A DNA stretch of 64,000 bases from Pseudoxanthomonas sp. X-1 (GCF_020042665.1 NZ_CP083376.1:532001-596000), one strand, 5' to 3'; counted from the stretch's first letter, positions 45,913 to 55,474 are shown. Notes: a model not told the origin generated them from the sequence alone. Numbers and translations are program-made.

Positions 45913-46897
45913 TCATCGCATGGACGACACCGACGATATGTCAGGTCAACAGGCTCATCACTGGTTCGCGCGATTGCGCGCGCCCGATTGCAGCGCCGAG
46001 GACCGCGCGGCCTTCGAGCGATGGCGGGACGACCCGCAGCATGCGGCCGCCTACGCGAACCTGGAGGACCTGTGGGCGATCACCGGCGATCTGGCGCAGG
46101 AAGACCCGGACATCGCCGCCGCCGTGCGCGAAGCACGGCGCGCCGACGCGCGGTCGTGGCGGTCGCGCTGGCGCTGGCCGCTGCTGGCAACGGCGGCGTC
46201 GGTGCTGCTGGCCTTGTTCCTCTTCCTGTCGCTGCCGCCTGCGCAAGGCCCGGCCCACGCGTACGCGACCGCGACCGGCGAACAGCGCACCGTCACGCTG
46301 GAGGACGGTTCGCGCGTGGTGCTCGACACCGCGACCCGGCTCGACGTGCAGTACGGCCGGCACGAGCGCCGCCTGGTGCTGCGGCAGGGGCGGGCCGACT
46401 TCCACGTCAGCAAGGACCCGGCGCGGCCGTTCACCGTCCGGGCCGGCGCCTCCGCCGTCACGGCGACCGGCACGCAGTTTCAGGTGCGGCTCGACGGCGC
46501 TGCCGGGGAGGTGACGCTGCTGGAAGGCCGGGTCGTGGTCGCATCGCGGCTTACGGCCGGCGAAGCTGCCTTGTCGCCGGGAGAGCGCGTGGCTGTGCTT
46601 GCAGGCGGCACGCTCGGGACGGTCCAGCGCTTGAGTGACGCCGACCGGGCCAGCGCGGAAGGCTGGACCAGCGGACAGCTGGTGGTGCAAGCGTGGCCGG
46701 TGGCGGCCCTGGTCGCCGAGGTCAACCGCTACGGCGGCACGCCGTTGCGCCTGGGCGACGCGGCCGTGGGCCGCATGCCGGTTAGCGGCACGTTCGATCC
46801 GAAGGCGCCGGAAGCACTGGCGCTTGCCTTGGAGCACGTCTGGCCGGTGCGCGTGGAGCACAGCGCCGGCGAAATCGTGCTCTACGAAAAAAAGTGA
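45902..46897 (+). CDS. FecR-like anti-sigma/sigma regulator
   Basis: This 331-residue protein has an N-terminal DUF4880-type segment (HHWFARLRAPDCSAEDRAAF), one transmembrane helix (WPLLATAASVLLALFLFLSL), a FecR domain (ATATGEQRTVTLEDGSRVVL, then LRQGRADFHVSKDPARPF) and a C-terminal receptor-contact region (VSGTFDPKAPEALALALEHV). It would hold the sigma factor until the receptor binds its ligand, here plausibly the lasso peptide. The frame can begin at GTG 45902; ATGs at 45920 and 45938 are alternatives. Confidence 0.92.
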   Translation: MHPNHRMDDTDDMSGQQAHHWFARLRAPDCSAEDRAAFERWRDDPQHAAAYANLEDLWAITGDLAQEDPDIAAAVREARRADARSWRSRWRWPLLATAASVLLALFLFLSLPPAQGPAHAYATATGEQRTVTLEDGSRVVLDTATRLDVQYGRHERRLVLRQGRADFHVSKDPARPFTVRAGASAVTATGTQFQVRLDGAAGEVTLLEGRVVVASRLTAGEAALSPGERVAVLAGGTLGTVQRLSDADRASAEGWTSGQLVVQAWPVAALVAEVNRYGGTPLRLGDAAVGRMPVSGTFDPKAPEALALALEHVWPVRVEHSAGEIVLYEKK

Positions 46898-47003
46898 CGC
46901 GAGTCTGTAGGGGACACGCTTCTCGCTGCATCGGTTGTTGTGATGGCCCATGACCGTCCGCTGACGGTGGCATGGCGGCCAGCCCACCACTAGGGGACAC
47001 ACG

Positions 47004-49664
47004 ATGATCGAGGGACGCAACAACCGGGGACGCCAGACGTTGGCGAGGCGACCGCTCTACGCAGCCTGCTTTCTGGCGTTGACGGCCTGGGGCGGCATCG
47101 GCCCGGTCCATGCGCAAAGCAGCGAGGCGCCGCGCGTCTATGCGATCGATGCCGGCACGCTGGAGGGCGCGCTGAACCAGCTTTCGCGCCAGAGCCAGGT
47201 GCAGATCGTGTTCCGGCCGGACCTCGTGGCCGGCAAGCGGGCCGCCGCGATCTCCGGACAGCTGACTTGGCGGCAGGCGCTCGAACGGCTGCTGCTCGGA
47301 AGCGGGCTGGAGTACCGGCAGGTCGCCGATAAGACGATCGTCATCCAGGCTTCGGAACCGCGGCCGGCGCCGCCCGCGCCATCCGTTCGGGCGCCGAAGG
47401 CGGCGCCGGCGCCAGCCGTGCGTGCCGACGCGCCCGTGGCGGATCTCGAGCGTCTGACGGTCACCGGCACGCGTATCCGTGGCGGGACGACACCCTCGCC
47501 GGTCACGACTATCGGTTCGGAGCAAATCGAGGAAGAAGGCTTCAACGATCTCGGCGAAGTCGTCCGTTCGGTTCCCCAGAACTTCACTGGCGGCCAGAAC
47601 CCGGGCGTTTTCATGGGGAACGTCACCGGCGGCGGCATGGCCAACCAGAACGTGACCGGCGGTTCCAGCCTTAACCTGCGCGGTCTCGGCCCGGATGCCT
47701 CGCTGACGCTGCTGAACGGGAAGCGATTGGCGTACAGCGGCTTCGTGCAGGCCGTCGACATCGCGGCCATTCCGGTGGATGCCGTCGATCGAGTTGAGAT
47801 CGTCGCAGATGGTGCCTCAGCGATCTACGGTTCCGATGCCGTGGGCGGCGTCGCCAACGTCATGCTTCGTCGAGACTACGAGGGCGTTGCGGTCGGTGCG
47901 CGCTACGGCAGTGCGACCGACGGCGGTTTATCGACGAGGGAATACCACGCCACGGCGGGCGCTGTGTGGGCGACCGGTGGCTTGATAGCGACGTTCAAGG
48001 ACGCCTCGGCCGATCCGATCTATGCCGCGGAACGCTCCTACAGCGATCACCTGATCGATCCGACCACCATCTACGCGGGCAGCGAACTGCGTAGCGGGCT
48101 GGTAAGCGCTCATCAGTCGCTTGGCGATCTCGTCGAACTGCGCCTGGACGCGCTGCGCACCGAGCGTGAGCAAACCTACAACTACTACGCCGGCAGCCTA
48201 TCCATCTACAACGCAATGAGGCCCGAAACCACGACCTCGTTCCTGGCGCCGAGCCTCGATTTCACATTGCCGAACGACTGGGCACTCTCGTTCGGAGGTG
48301 CCTGGGGCAAGGACGAGTTCTTCACCGACCATGTTCGAGTCGACACTGGCACGAACGTCGCTACGCCGCTCTTCTACGAATGCCACTGCAACGAGAGCAG
48401 GGTCTACGAGACATCGGCTGAAGGTCCGTTGTTCCGGACGAACGCGGGCGACGCCCGTCTCGCGGTCGGCGCGGGCTACCGTAGGAACGAGTATTCCTGG
48501 AACGATCATCTGGCAGGCGCGACGAAGGCACGGGGCACGGAGAGCAGCCGCTTCGGTTACATGGAAATCAATCTGCCGCTGGTTGGCGCTCAATCGAACG
48601 TCGCGGGCATCGAGCGGCTGATCGTGACGGCTGCTGTGCGCAGTGAAGACTACGACAGCTTCGGCCGTGTCACGACGCCGACATTCGGCGCGATCTACGG
48701 CCCCAGCGCCGACTTCACTGTGAAAGCGACATGGGGAAAGTCCTTCAAAGCGCCTACGCTGTTCCAGCGCAACTACGCGATGATGGCCCACCTATTCGAC
48801 CCGAGCGCTTTCGGTGCGACCGACTACGCTGAGGGCGACACGCTGCTGTACTTGAACGGCGGCAATCCGGATCTGGACCCGGAGCGAGCCAGGACGTGGA
48901 CGGCCTCGCTCGCGTTTCACCCCGAGTCGCTGCCGGGTCTGGACGCTGAACTGACCTTGTTCCGCGTCGACTATACCAGCCGTGTCATTGAGCCCAACGC
49001 GGGCTACGGCGCCTTAGACAATCCCATCTATGCGGAATTCGTCGACCGCTCCCCAACGACGGAGCGGCTGGCCGACATCATTTCTCGCGTCGATGCGTTC
49101 TACAACTATACGGCGGCGCCTTACGACCCGGCGAGCGTGATGGCGATTCTGGACGTGCGGTACGTCAACGCCAATCGCCAGCGCGTCAAAGGCGTGGATC
49201 TGTCCGGGTCGTACAGATTCGATCTCGGTCCGGGCCGATTGACGATACGCGGTGCCGCCAGTTGGCTCGACAGCACACAACAGACCAAAGGCATGCCCGA
49301 TCCGTACGACCTGGCCGGTACCCTTTTCAATCCTGCGAAGGTCAACGGCCGCATCGGGGCGGTCTGGAGTCAGGGCGGGTTCACCGCTTCAACCTTCGCG
49401 AACTACACGGGTGGCGTCACCAACACCCTGGACAACGTGAAGTCCGCATCGTTCACGACGTTCGATGCCACGCTGCGTTACGACACCGGGGAGCGCGGCG
49501 ACGTCTGGTCTGGACTGGAGTTCGCACTCGCAGCACAGAACCTCCTGGATCGTGCGCCCCCGTTGTACGCAATCGACACGCCCCTCTATGTGGCGCCCTA
49601 CGACTCAACGAACTACTCGGCCATCGGCCGATTCTGGAGCCTGTCGGTGACAAAGCGCTGGTGA
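47004..49664 (+). CDS. TonB-dependent receptor with STN signalling domain
   Basis: This 886-residue outer-membrane receptor has a signal peptide (CFLALTAWGGIGPVHAQ), an STN domain (IDAGTLEGALNQLSRQSQVQ), a Pro/Ala linker, a plug domain (GTRIRGGTTPSPVTTIGSEQ) and a 22-strand barrel ending in the aromatic signature FWSLSVTKRW. The STN domain matches the upstream FecI/FecR pair. It probably imports or senses the lasso peptide, after which the isopeptidase encoded next opens it. Ligand is inferred from context. Confidence 0.93.
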   Translation: MIEGRNNRGRQTLARRPLYAACFLALTAWGGIGPVHAQSSEAPRVYAIDAGTLEGALNQLSRQSQVQIVFRPDLVAGKRAAAISGQLTWRQALERLLLGSGLEYRQVADKTIVIQASEPRPAPPAPSVRAPKAAPAPAVRADAPVADLERLTVTGTRIRGGTTPSPVTTIGSEQIEEEGFNDLGEVVRSVPQNFTGGQNPGVFMGNVTGGGMANQNVTGGSSLNLRGLGPDASLTLLNGKRLAYSGFVQAVDIAAIPVDAVDRVEIVADGASAIYGSDAVGGVANVMLRRDYEGVAVGARYGSATDGGLSTREYHATAGAVWATGGLIATFKDASADPIYAAERSYSDHLIDPTTIYAGSELRSGLVSAHQSLGDLVELRLDALRTEREQTYNYYAGSLSIYNAMRPETTTSFLAPSLDFTLPNDWALSFGGAWGKDEFFTDHVRVDTGTNVATPLFYECHCNESRVYETSAEGPLFRTNAGDARLAVGAGYRRNEYSWNDHLAGATKARGTESSRFGYMEINLPLVGAQSNVAGIERLIVTAAVRSEDYDSFGRVTTPTFGAIYGPSADFTVKATWGKSFKAPTLFQRNYAMMAHLFDPSAFGATDYAEGDTLLYLNGGNPDLDPERARTWTASLAFHPESLPGLDAELTLFRVDYTSRVIEPNAGYGALDNPIYAEFVDRSPTTERLADIISRVDAFYNYTAAPYDPASVMAILDVRYVNANRQRVKGVDLSGSYRFDLGPGRLTIRGAASWLDSTQQTKGMPDPYDLAGTLFNPAKVNGRIGAVWSQGGFTASTFANYTGGVTNTLDNVKSASFTTFDATLRYDTGERGDVWSGLEFALAAQNLLDRAPPLYAIDTPLYVAPYDSTNYSAIGRFWSLSVTKRW

Positions 49665-49715
49665 CGCCGCTGGAACGTGCGCCATTTGAGACACCGACGA
49701 CATCGGAGCGAACGT

Positions 49716-51806
49716 GTGGCAATAGTTTGGACGACGAAGACCGCAAGATGCGTGCTGGCCCTGACCGTACTGAGCGCGGCGTTGGTCTGCACTCCCGAGA
49801 CTCACGCCATCTCGCCGCGACAGCTGCTGCAAGTGGCCGATCTCGGGAGCCCGGCGATATCACCGGACGGACGCTACGTTGCGTTCCGTCTCGAACAGGC
49901 GTCGGTCGAGCGCAACACCTACGACAGTGTGTGGTACGTGCAAAGCATGGATGGTGCCTCGCCTCCTATTCGTGTCGCGGACGGCGGCGTCCCGTTGCGC
50001 AACTCCGCAGGCATCTCGCTGCCGGCGGTCGCAACGTGGTCGCCGGACGGACGGTCGATCTACTACCGGGTACTCATCGACGGCCGGATCGAGGTCTGGC
50101 GCGCCTTTGCGGACGGCTCGGGCGCCGAGCCAATTGCGATCGATCCTGCGGATGTTCGCGAATTCTCTCTCAGTCGTGACGGCCGCGTTCTGACATACAG
50201 CGTCGGAGCATCGCGCGAAGACGTGATCGCGGCGGAACAAGCCGAGTACGACAGCGGAATCCACATCGACCAGAGCGTGCCGGTCGGACAAGGCTTGTTC
50301 CGCTCCGGCAACTTGGAAGGACGGCTAGCGACGCAACGCTACGTGGGAAGCTGGTTTGATCGGGGATCGCTGCTGTCAGACGCCCCGGTCGGTTGGCGGG
50401 CCGTCGATCTAGCCACACGAACACGGCGAGAACTTGCCGCCGGCGAGGCGCTGCCGGCGTCGCCTGCTGCATCCGATCTTCCGTCGAGGCTGGGCCAGGT
50501 ATGGAAGCTGGCGCCGCGAGAGCTCGATGGGCAGATCGCATTGGTCACACGCGACGATGAGTCTGGCCAACCATCGGAAGCACCCAGCAGTCGGTTGTAC
50601 GTGCTGGCGAGCCCGAGGGATCGAAAGCCCGCCGTGTGCCGGGCCGAACTATGCAATGGCAAGGCCATCAGCGGCGTCACGTGGCGACCGGACAGCAACG
50701 ACGTGCTCTATACGGTGACGGACCCAACGGAAGGGTTGGCCCAGTCGGTATTTCGTTGGTCAGTGGGCACTGATCAGGTCCAAACTGTCGTGCGCTCGAC
50801 GGGGCTCATTAGCGGCGGGCGTGACCCCTACACCGAATGCGGCGTGTCGCACGACGCGCTTGCCTGCGTGGCCTCGGAGGCTGATCGGCCGCCACGTCTG
50901 GAGCGGATCGACATCATCACCGGAGAACGTCGCGTCCTTTTTGACCCGAACGCCGCGCTAGCGCGGGAATTGGAGCGGGGAATGCGGGCTCGCCTCCTAC
51001 GCTGGTCGGACGCGAGCGGGCACGCGTTCACAGGCCAGTTCTTCCCGGCCAAGCTCGATGGCACCGGTCCGGCGCCATTGTTCGTGACCTACTACAGTTG
51101 CGACGGGTTCCTGCGCGGCGGCTTGGGCGACCAATGGCCGTTGGCGTCGATGGCGTCGGCAGGCATCGCCGCACTGTGCATCAACCGCGCGCCTGGGCGC
51201 ATTCTGGATGCGGTCCAGCGCTACGATCTGGGACGCTCTGCGGTCGAGAGCGCTGCCCAGTTGCTGGCCGACAGTGGTGAGATCGACCACGAACGGGTCG
51301 GGATGGGAGGGCTCAGCTTCGGCAGTGAGGTCACCATGTGGACGGCCGCGCACTCGGACCTGCTCGCTGCCGCATCGATAACATCCCCGCAGATTTCCCC
51401 AACCTACTACCTGATCGGCAGCCTCAAGGGCGACGCGTTCCTCGCCGGATTGCGGGAATCGTGGCAGCTCGGCGCACCAGGGGAGACGATGGACCGCTGG
51501 CGGCTGCTTTCACCTGCGTTCTACCTCGATGAAATCCGCATCCCGGTCCTGATGCAGATGCCCGAGCAGGAGTATCTGTATGCGATCGACTACGCTATTC
51601 CGTTGATGCGCGCCCATCGGGCTGACCTGTACGTGTTTCCGCACGAGCCGCACCAGATGTTCCAGCCGCGGCACAAAATCGCTGCATATCAGAGAAACCT
51701 TGACTGGTTCCTGTTCTGGCTCAAGGGTGTCGAGGATGCAGATCCCGCCAAGGCCGCGCAGTACGCCCACTGGCGCTCCATGAGGCAGGCAGCGAGCCCG
51801 GAGTAG
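49716..51806 (+). CDS. Atxe2-type lasso peptide isopeptidase (S9 family)
   Basis: This 696-residue protein has a signal peptide (CVLALTVLSAALVCTPETHA), a beta-propeller with repeats such as SPAISPDGRYVAF and TWSPDGRSIYY, and an alpha/beta-hydrolase domain. The nucleophile is in GGLSFGSEV, and there is Asp/Glu after IPVLMQMPEQ and His in FPHEPHQMF. Atxe2 enzymes cleave the isopeptide bond of the lasso ring, linearising the peptide after uptake. GTG 49716 is used, 7 bases after GGAG. It converges on the cyclase gene 18 bases away. Confidence 0.92.
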   Translation: MAIVWTTKTARCVLALTVLSAALVCTPETHAISPRQLLQVADLGSPAISPDGRYVAFRLEQASVERNTYDSVWYVQSMDGASPPIRVADGGVPLRNSAGISLPAVATWSPDGRSIYYRVLIDGRIEVWRAFADGSGAEPIAIDPADVREFSLSRDGRVLTYSVGASREDVIAAEQAEYDSGIHIDQSVPVGQGLFRSGNLEGRLATQRYVGSWFDRGSLLSDAPVGWRAVDLATRTRRELAAGEALPASPAASDLPSRLGQVWKLAPRELDGQIALVTRDDESGQPSEAPSSRLYVLASPRDRKPAVCRAELCNGKAISGVTWRPDSNDVLYTVTDPTEGLAQSVFRWSVGTDQVQTVVRSTGLISGGRDPYTECGVSHDALACVASEADRPPRLERIDIITGERRVLFDPNAALARELERGMRARLLRWSDASGHAFTGQFFPAKLDGTGPAPLFVTYYSCDGFLRGGLGDQWPLASMASAGIAALCINRAPGRILDAVQRYDLGRSAVESAAQLLADSGEIDHERVGMGGLSFGSEVTMWTAAHSDLLAAASITSPQISPTYYLIGSLKGDAFLAGLRESWQLGAPGETMDRWRLLSPAFYLDEIRIPVLMQMPEQEYLYAIDYAIPLMRAHRADLYVFPHEPHQMFQPRHKIAAYQRNLDWFLFWLKGVEDADPAKAAQYAHWRSMRQAASPE

Positions 51807-51823
51807 GATGGGCGCGCGGATCG

Positions 51824-53569
51824 CTAGGATTGCTGGCGAACCCAGTTCTCCACCATGCACAGGTCGTAGATTCGCTGTAGCGACTGATCGCCCGAGCGCA
51901 GATCGGTCGCGAAGAACGCCTTCAGCGCGTCGGTATCCAGCATGCCGTGCTCCCGCAACACGCCGGTAAGCAGGAATTCCCGTATGCGGTCCTTGCCTCG
52001 GCGGTAGATGCCGCCGGAGAAGTTGACGAATGTGCCCTTGCTTCTGCGTTCGAGGATGTCCCTGGGCAGCATGTCTGCAAACGCGGCCCGAGCGACGGCG
52101 CGATTGAGGCCGTCGCGAATCCACATCCAGGTGGGGACTCGAAGGCAGGCTTCGACAACAGGTTGAGACAACAACGGCATGCGTAGCGGCCGACGCATGC
52201 CCCGCGGCAGGTAATCTCGGAAGGCCTGGGTGCCGGCTAGATCGAAGATTCGCTCTCGGTCGCCAGGCAGGGCGTCGGCCGGGGCGGCGGCAAACCAGGG
52301 ATGATCTTGCGCGTCGAGCGAAATCCTGGCTCGATTGAGGAACGATCCGTCCGGTCTATCGAGGTTCCTCCGCCGCCTTGCGAGCTTGCGCGCCGTCAGC
52401 CGGGCCGCCTTCCAGAAGGTGCATTCGTGCAGGGCGGAAAGGTCCCGCACCGCGGCAACGCCTGCCGAAAGGCCACATTCTCTGACCGCATCCGCGGCAG
52501 GCGCCGCGGTTCCCAGAAACGCGAACACTGTGTCGCCGCCGCCGCCGGAGTAGAAGCTGCCCGTATCAAGACTGTCGCCCATCGCATCGAATGCAGAATC
52601 CGTGGCGTGCTGCAGAGCGGTGATGCTTGGGTTCGCCAGGTGGGCCGGGGACGCGAAGTCGAAGCGTGCGTCTTCATACTTCAGTTCCACTGCGTGAAGG
52701 TTGACGCCGAGACGATTGGCGATCTGCTCAGCGTAGTGACGCTCGTCTGCGCCGGGGACTGGCGTGACGAGCGTACAACAGGCCACACGGACGCGTGCCT
52801 GACGCAGACACACGCCCACAATCGAAGAGTCCAGGCCGCCCGAGAGCTCAAGCAGGATCGATCGGTCGATCTTTGCCCATGCTTTGATGACCATCAGGAC
52901 GGCGGAGCGAACGTCGGCTGCCGCTTCGCTGAAGTCGCGATGGCGTTTCCCAGCGGCGACGTGATTCCAAGGAGACCAGATCAGCGATCTAGTGATTTCC
53001 TGCCCACAAAGCTGTAACGAGCAGCCAGGCAGCAGTTCATGGACATCGACCAGCGCGGTGCGGTGCACCTTATGATTGGGGAACGTCAGCAGGTAGGCGA
53101 TGGAGTCCCAATCGATCTGCTTTCGATACAGCCCAGCCGCAGTCGCCACGGAGATGTCGGAGGCGACAAATCCAGATCCGTTCCGAAGAACGTAGACGCA
53201 GCCTACGCCACCGGAAGGATCCCGCGTGACGGTAATGCCTGCGGCGCCATCGATCGGAGGCTGCACGAGCACGTACTCGCCCCAGAAGTGCTTGAGCAAG
53301 TGCTCGCGGAGCTGACTCGGTTGCGCGAGCGCTGGAAGCCGCCCGCCGTCCGCGACGGACCTGCCAGTACTGGTGAATAAACGGCCGATCAGAACTCCAT
53401 TTCCAGGCAGCAGGAGGATCGAAGTTTGCTCCTGGGCGAACACCTTGACCGGACCCAAGGTGCAGCGAAGCCGCATGCCGGCGTTCTCGAGGCCACGTTC
53501 GGTTTGTCCATCCATCCCGCATCCGGCGGGGCCTTCGCGCTCAACCAGGACGACGTAGGAGCAGCTCAT
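51824..53569 (-). CDS. lasso peptide cyclase (asparagine synthetase-like)
   Basis: This 581-residue homologue of asparagine synthetase B has a degenerate N-terminal glutaminase-like domain without the catalytic Cys at position 2. The synthetase domain has PP-loop LLELSGGLDSSIVG near residue 240 and downstream motifs SFYSGGGGDTVFAF and PLLSQPVVEACLR. It adenylates the acidic side chain and closes the macrolactam onto the N-terminal Gly. It shares one base with the upstream B gene, so both are co-translated. Confidence 0.93.
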   Translation of the reverse strand: MSCSYVVLVEREGPAGCGMDGQTERGLENAGMRLRCTLGPVKVFAQEQTSILLLPGNGVLIGRLFTSTGRSVADGGRLPALAQPSQLREHLLKHFWGEYVLVQPPIDGAAGITVTRDPSGGVGCVYVLRNGSGFVASDISVATAAGLYRKQIDWDSIAYLLTFPNHKVHRTALVDVHELLPGCSLQLCGQEITRSLIWSPWNHVAAGKRHRDFSEAAADVRSAVLMVIKAWAKIDRSILLELSGGLDSSIVGVCLRQARVRVACCTLVTPVPGADERHYAEQIANRLGVNLHAVELKYEDARFDFASPAHLANPSITALQHATDSAFDAMGDSLDTGSFYSGGGGDTVFAFLGTAAPAADAVRECGLSAGVAAVRDLSALHECTFWKAARLTARKLARRRRNLDRPDGSFLNRARISLDAQDHPWFAAAPADALPGDRERIFDLAGTQAFRDYLPRGMRRPLRMPLLSQPVVEACLRVPTWMWIRDGLNRAVARAAFADMLPRDILERRSKGTFVNFSGGIYRRGKDRIREFLLTGVLREHGMLDTDALKAFFATDLRSGDQSLQRIYDLCMVENWVRQQS

Positions 53570-54249
53570 CAGACGACCCGGATTTGGACAAAGGCGCTGG
53601 TGTGTCCGACGGTATCGTTGAGAGCCAGATCACCGGCTTGGACCCAGCAATGCGCCGAGAACGGATTGCTCGTGACGCCGAAGACAATGTTCGCGTGCAA
53701 GCCTCGCTTGGCAAGAAATCGCGTCATCGCAAGCGAGTCAAGAAGGCAGATTGGATCGACAGGGACGTAGCGACGACTGCGACGAAAGTCCTCCACTGCC
53801 TCCGTCAGACCCAACTGACGAGCATCGTTAGCTACCGTGTCGGAGGATGACGCATGCTCTCGCCGGTATGCGACAAGCGCGTCGAGAACGTGCTTAAGCC
53901 TGCGTCGCTTCAGTTGCCACTGCGTGGCGCACACAATCGCGAAGGATTCGATCAACGTGCTTAATGGGATTCTTCGGGACGAGGACCTGCCTTCGACCAG
54001 ACTCCGTCGAGGGCATTCCAAGGCAAGCCTCGCTTGGTGTCTTGGCTCAGGCTGCCCATTTGCAAGGATGTTGGCCTCAACCAGGGGGCGAACGTCGGCC
54101 TCCGCGCTACCATCGCTCTCGAGCAAGGCGATGAGTGCCTGCTCCATGTCATCGGAAAGCCGAAAGTAGCGATCCTGATCGACGTCCTGGAAGATCAGCC
54201 CGCCGTCAACGTAGCAGTAGCTCAGGTCGTCGCGCAGTCGGTAAGGCAC
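53569..54249 (-). CDS. fused lasso B protein: leader-binding domain plus leader peptidase
   Basis: This 226-residue protein has a PqqD-like recognition domain (first 75 residues, FQDVDQDRYFRLSDDMEQAL) fused to a transglutaminase-like B2 protease with catalytic C168 (DPICLLDSLA), H200 (FSAHCWV) and D212 (LNDTVG). It binds the leader and cuts it off before cyclisation. The fused form is typical of proteobacterial clusters. The start is GTG with AGGAG 6 bases upstream. A strong hairpin separates it from the precursor genes. Confidence 0.93.
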   Translation of the reverse strand: MPYRLRDDLSYCYVDGGLIFQDVDQDRYFRLSDDMEQALIALLESDGSAEADVRPLVEANILANGQPEPRHQARLALECPRRSLVEGRSSSRRIPLSTLIESFAIVCATQWQLKRRRLKHVLDALVAYRREHASSSDTVANDARQLGLTEAVEDFRRSRRYVPVDPICLLDSLAMTRFLAKRGLHANIVFGVTSNPFSAHCWVQAGDLALNDTVGHTSAFVQIRVV

Positions 54250-54263
54250 AAACTTCTCCTAGG

Positions 54264-54291
54264 GTGAGGCGCGCCTGTCGGCGCGCCTCAC
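54264..54291 (-). terminator. strong stem-loop between precursor A1 and the B gene
   Basis: GTGAGGCGCGCC-tgtc-GGCGCGCCTCAC is a perfect 12-bp stem with a 4-base loop, 5 bases beyond the A1 stop on the minus strand and 14 bases before the B start. There is no long T run, so it probably attenuates rather than stops transcription, or protects the upstream precursor mRNA. Confidence 0.8.
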
Positions 54292-54296
54292 GATGC

Positions 54297-54434
54297 TCAC
54301 TCGTCGGAAATGCCGGCCGGACGCATACCACCGACCGTTTCGTCCTTGGAGAGGACGCCCTTCGTTTCGGTACTCACGGCACCGAGCACGATGACGGCGG
54401 GGATGCGCCCCTCGCAATCTTTGAGGACTTTCAT
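54297..54434 (-). CDS. lasso peptide precursor A1
   Basis: This is a 45-residue precursor: leader of 25 residues (MKVLKDCEGR, then IPAVIVLGAVSTETK) and a predicted 20-residue core GVLSKDETVGGMRPAGISDE. Thr at leader position -2 is the conserved recognition residue. With Gly1 as acceptor, Glu7 is the only acidic residue at positions 7-9, giving a seven-residue ring as in xanthomonins. Asp6 would be too short. AGGAG lies 8 bases before the ATG. It is nearest to the B gene. Confidence 0.9.
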   Translation of the reverse strand: MKVLKDCEGRIPAVIVLGAVSTETKGVLSKDETVGGMRPAGISDE

Positions 54435-54456
54435 GGAGAGGTCTCCTATTAGCGTT

Positions 54457-54481
54457 GGGGGGGGGCTGCGGCGCGAGCCGC
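54457..54481 (-). repeat. homopolymer G9 and small hairpin between the two precursor genes
   Basis: A run of nine G (54457-54465; C9 in the transcript) adjoins GCGGC-gcga-GCCGC (54468-54481), immediately after the A2 stop. A C9 run between a stop and the next ribosome-binding site is prone to slippage and could change A1 output slightly. The hairpin mirrors, weakly, the one after A1. Confidence 0.6.
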
Positions 54482-54628
54482 TTACTCGTCGGAGATGCCG
54501 GCCGGGCGAATGCCGCCGACCGTCTCGTCCTTGGACAGGTTGCCCTTGGTCTCCGTGCTCACGGCGCCGAGCACGATGACGTCCTGCTTCTTCGCCTCCG
54601 GCGAAGCGTGGTTCTTGCTGGTCTTCAT
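54482..54628 (-). CDS. lasso peptide precursor A2
   Basis: This is a 48-residue precursor: leader of 28 residues (MKTSKNHASPEAKKQD, then VIVLGAVSTETK) and core GNLSKDETVGGIRPAGISDE. The last 13 leader residues are identical to A1, apart from the region before VIVLG. The core differs from A1 at positions 2 (N for V) and 12 (I for M). Gly1-Glu7 ring predicted. AGGAG lies 6 bases before the ATG. It is the first precursor of the minus-strand operon. Confidence 0.9.
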   Translation of the reverse strand: MKTSKNHASPEAKKQDVIVLGAVSTETKGNLSKDETVGGIRPAGISDE

Positions 54629-54796
54629 GTCGATCTCCTGGGTTGGGGTATGCCATGGCTGTCATGGCGCATTTATTTGAGAACCTACTTTTCGTGATTT
54701 GCACGTAATTTCGACGAAATCACTAAGAAATTCTTAACAAATTTCGAGAGGCATGCTTATTCTGTTGAAACCTCTAGCAAAATTAGAATGGCGCGT
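54629..54796 (-). promoter_or_regulatory. A/T-rich promoter region of the lasso operon
   Basis: The interval is strikingly A/T-rich against its surroundings and contains overlapping inverted repeats: ATTTCgacGAAAT near 54709-54720 and GAAAT-(9)-ATTTC at 54727-54745. It very likely drives the precursor genes and offers operator sites, perhaps for the GntR-like proteins encoded just upstream. I cannot fix the -10 and -35 boxes. Confidence 0.5.
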
Positions 54797-55435
54797 TCAT
54801 TGCTTTGGTCCGTCCTGTTTCGCAGCGTGACGGGCCATCACCGCAACGATTCGGGGCACCAGCTCTCTGCGGCGCTGGTGGTACTCGAACAACGCCTGGC
54901 GAAGGCGTGGGAGGTCTCGCTTTAGCCACAGCCGGTTGATATCAGCCAGTTCCTCGAGTGCGTCTTTGCAAAACGGTCGCTCGGTATGTCGTGCCGCGGC
55001 GAGCCGGTCGCTCGCGAGCCGCGCCTCTCTGCTCAGATCCGGCCACTGCGTGCCTGACGCGATCGCATCGAACAGTTGCCGGGTCAGCAAGACCGCATCC
55101 ACGCCGCGCCGGTTGAACGCGGGTCCACCGGCGGGTTCGCTGTCGGCCGGCGTGAGATTGCACGAGTGGATCAACAAGAACTCCATCCAGTTGTACTGGC
55201 CGCGCAGGCTGACTTCGGTGGGCAGCGGAGCGCGGTAGCCGGCTCGGCCATGAGCCTCGAGTACACCATCGGAGCAAAGGCAGTAGAACGCGGACCGGAC
55301 CGGCGTCAGGCTCGTGCGGTACTTCTGCGCCAATGGCGCGGGATCGATGCGGACGCCCGGCCGATAGCGGCCCTTATGTAGGCCGAGCCGAATGGCATCA
55401 CAAATCTGCTCGACCTTTGAGTGTTTGGCTTCCAT
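54797..55435 (-). CDS. GntR-like winged-helix regulator, upstream of lasso precursors
   Basis: This 212-residue protein has a GntR-type winged helix (KVEQICDAIRLGLHKGRYRP, then LAQKYRTSLTPVRSAFYCL, then GVLEAHGRAGYRAPLP) and a helical C-terminal domain resembling FCD ligand-binding domains (LADINRLWLKRDLPRLRQAL). The ATG at 55435 is 6 bases after GGAGAGGAG. It points towards the precursor genes and probably regulates them. The C-terminal metal-ligand histidines of FCD are not obvious. Confidence 0.75.
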   Translation of the reverse strand: MEAKHSKVEQICDAIRLGLHKGRYRPGVRIDPAPLAQKYRTSLTPVRSAFYCLCSDGVLEAHGRAGYRAPLPTEVSLRGQYNWMEFLLIHSCNLTPADSEPAGGPAFNRRGVDAVLLTRQLFDAIASGTQWPDLSREARLASDRLAAARHTERPFCKDALEELADINRLWLKRDLPRLRQALFEYHQRRRELVPRIVAVMARHAAKQDGPKQ

Positions 55436-55474
55436 CAGTAGCTCCTCTCCACGGCATCTCGCCACGCGCAGCGG

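Noticed and set aside
54297..54628. Alternative lasso core starting at the Gly of LGAVSTETK
   Set aside because: No Asp or Glu falls at ring positions 7-9 from that Gly, while the Gly after TETK has Glu7 and the conserved Thr at -2.
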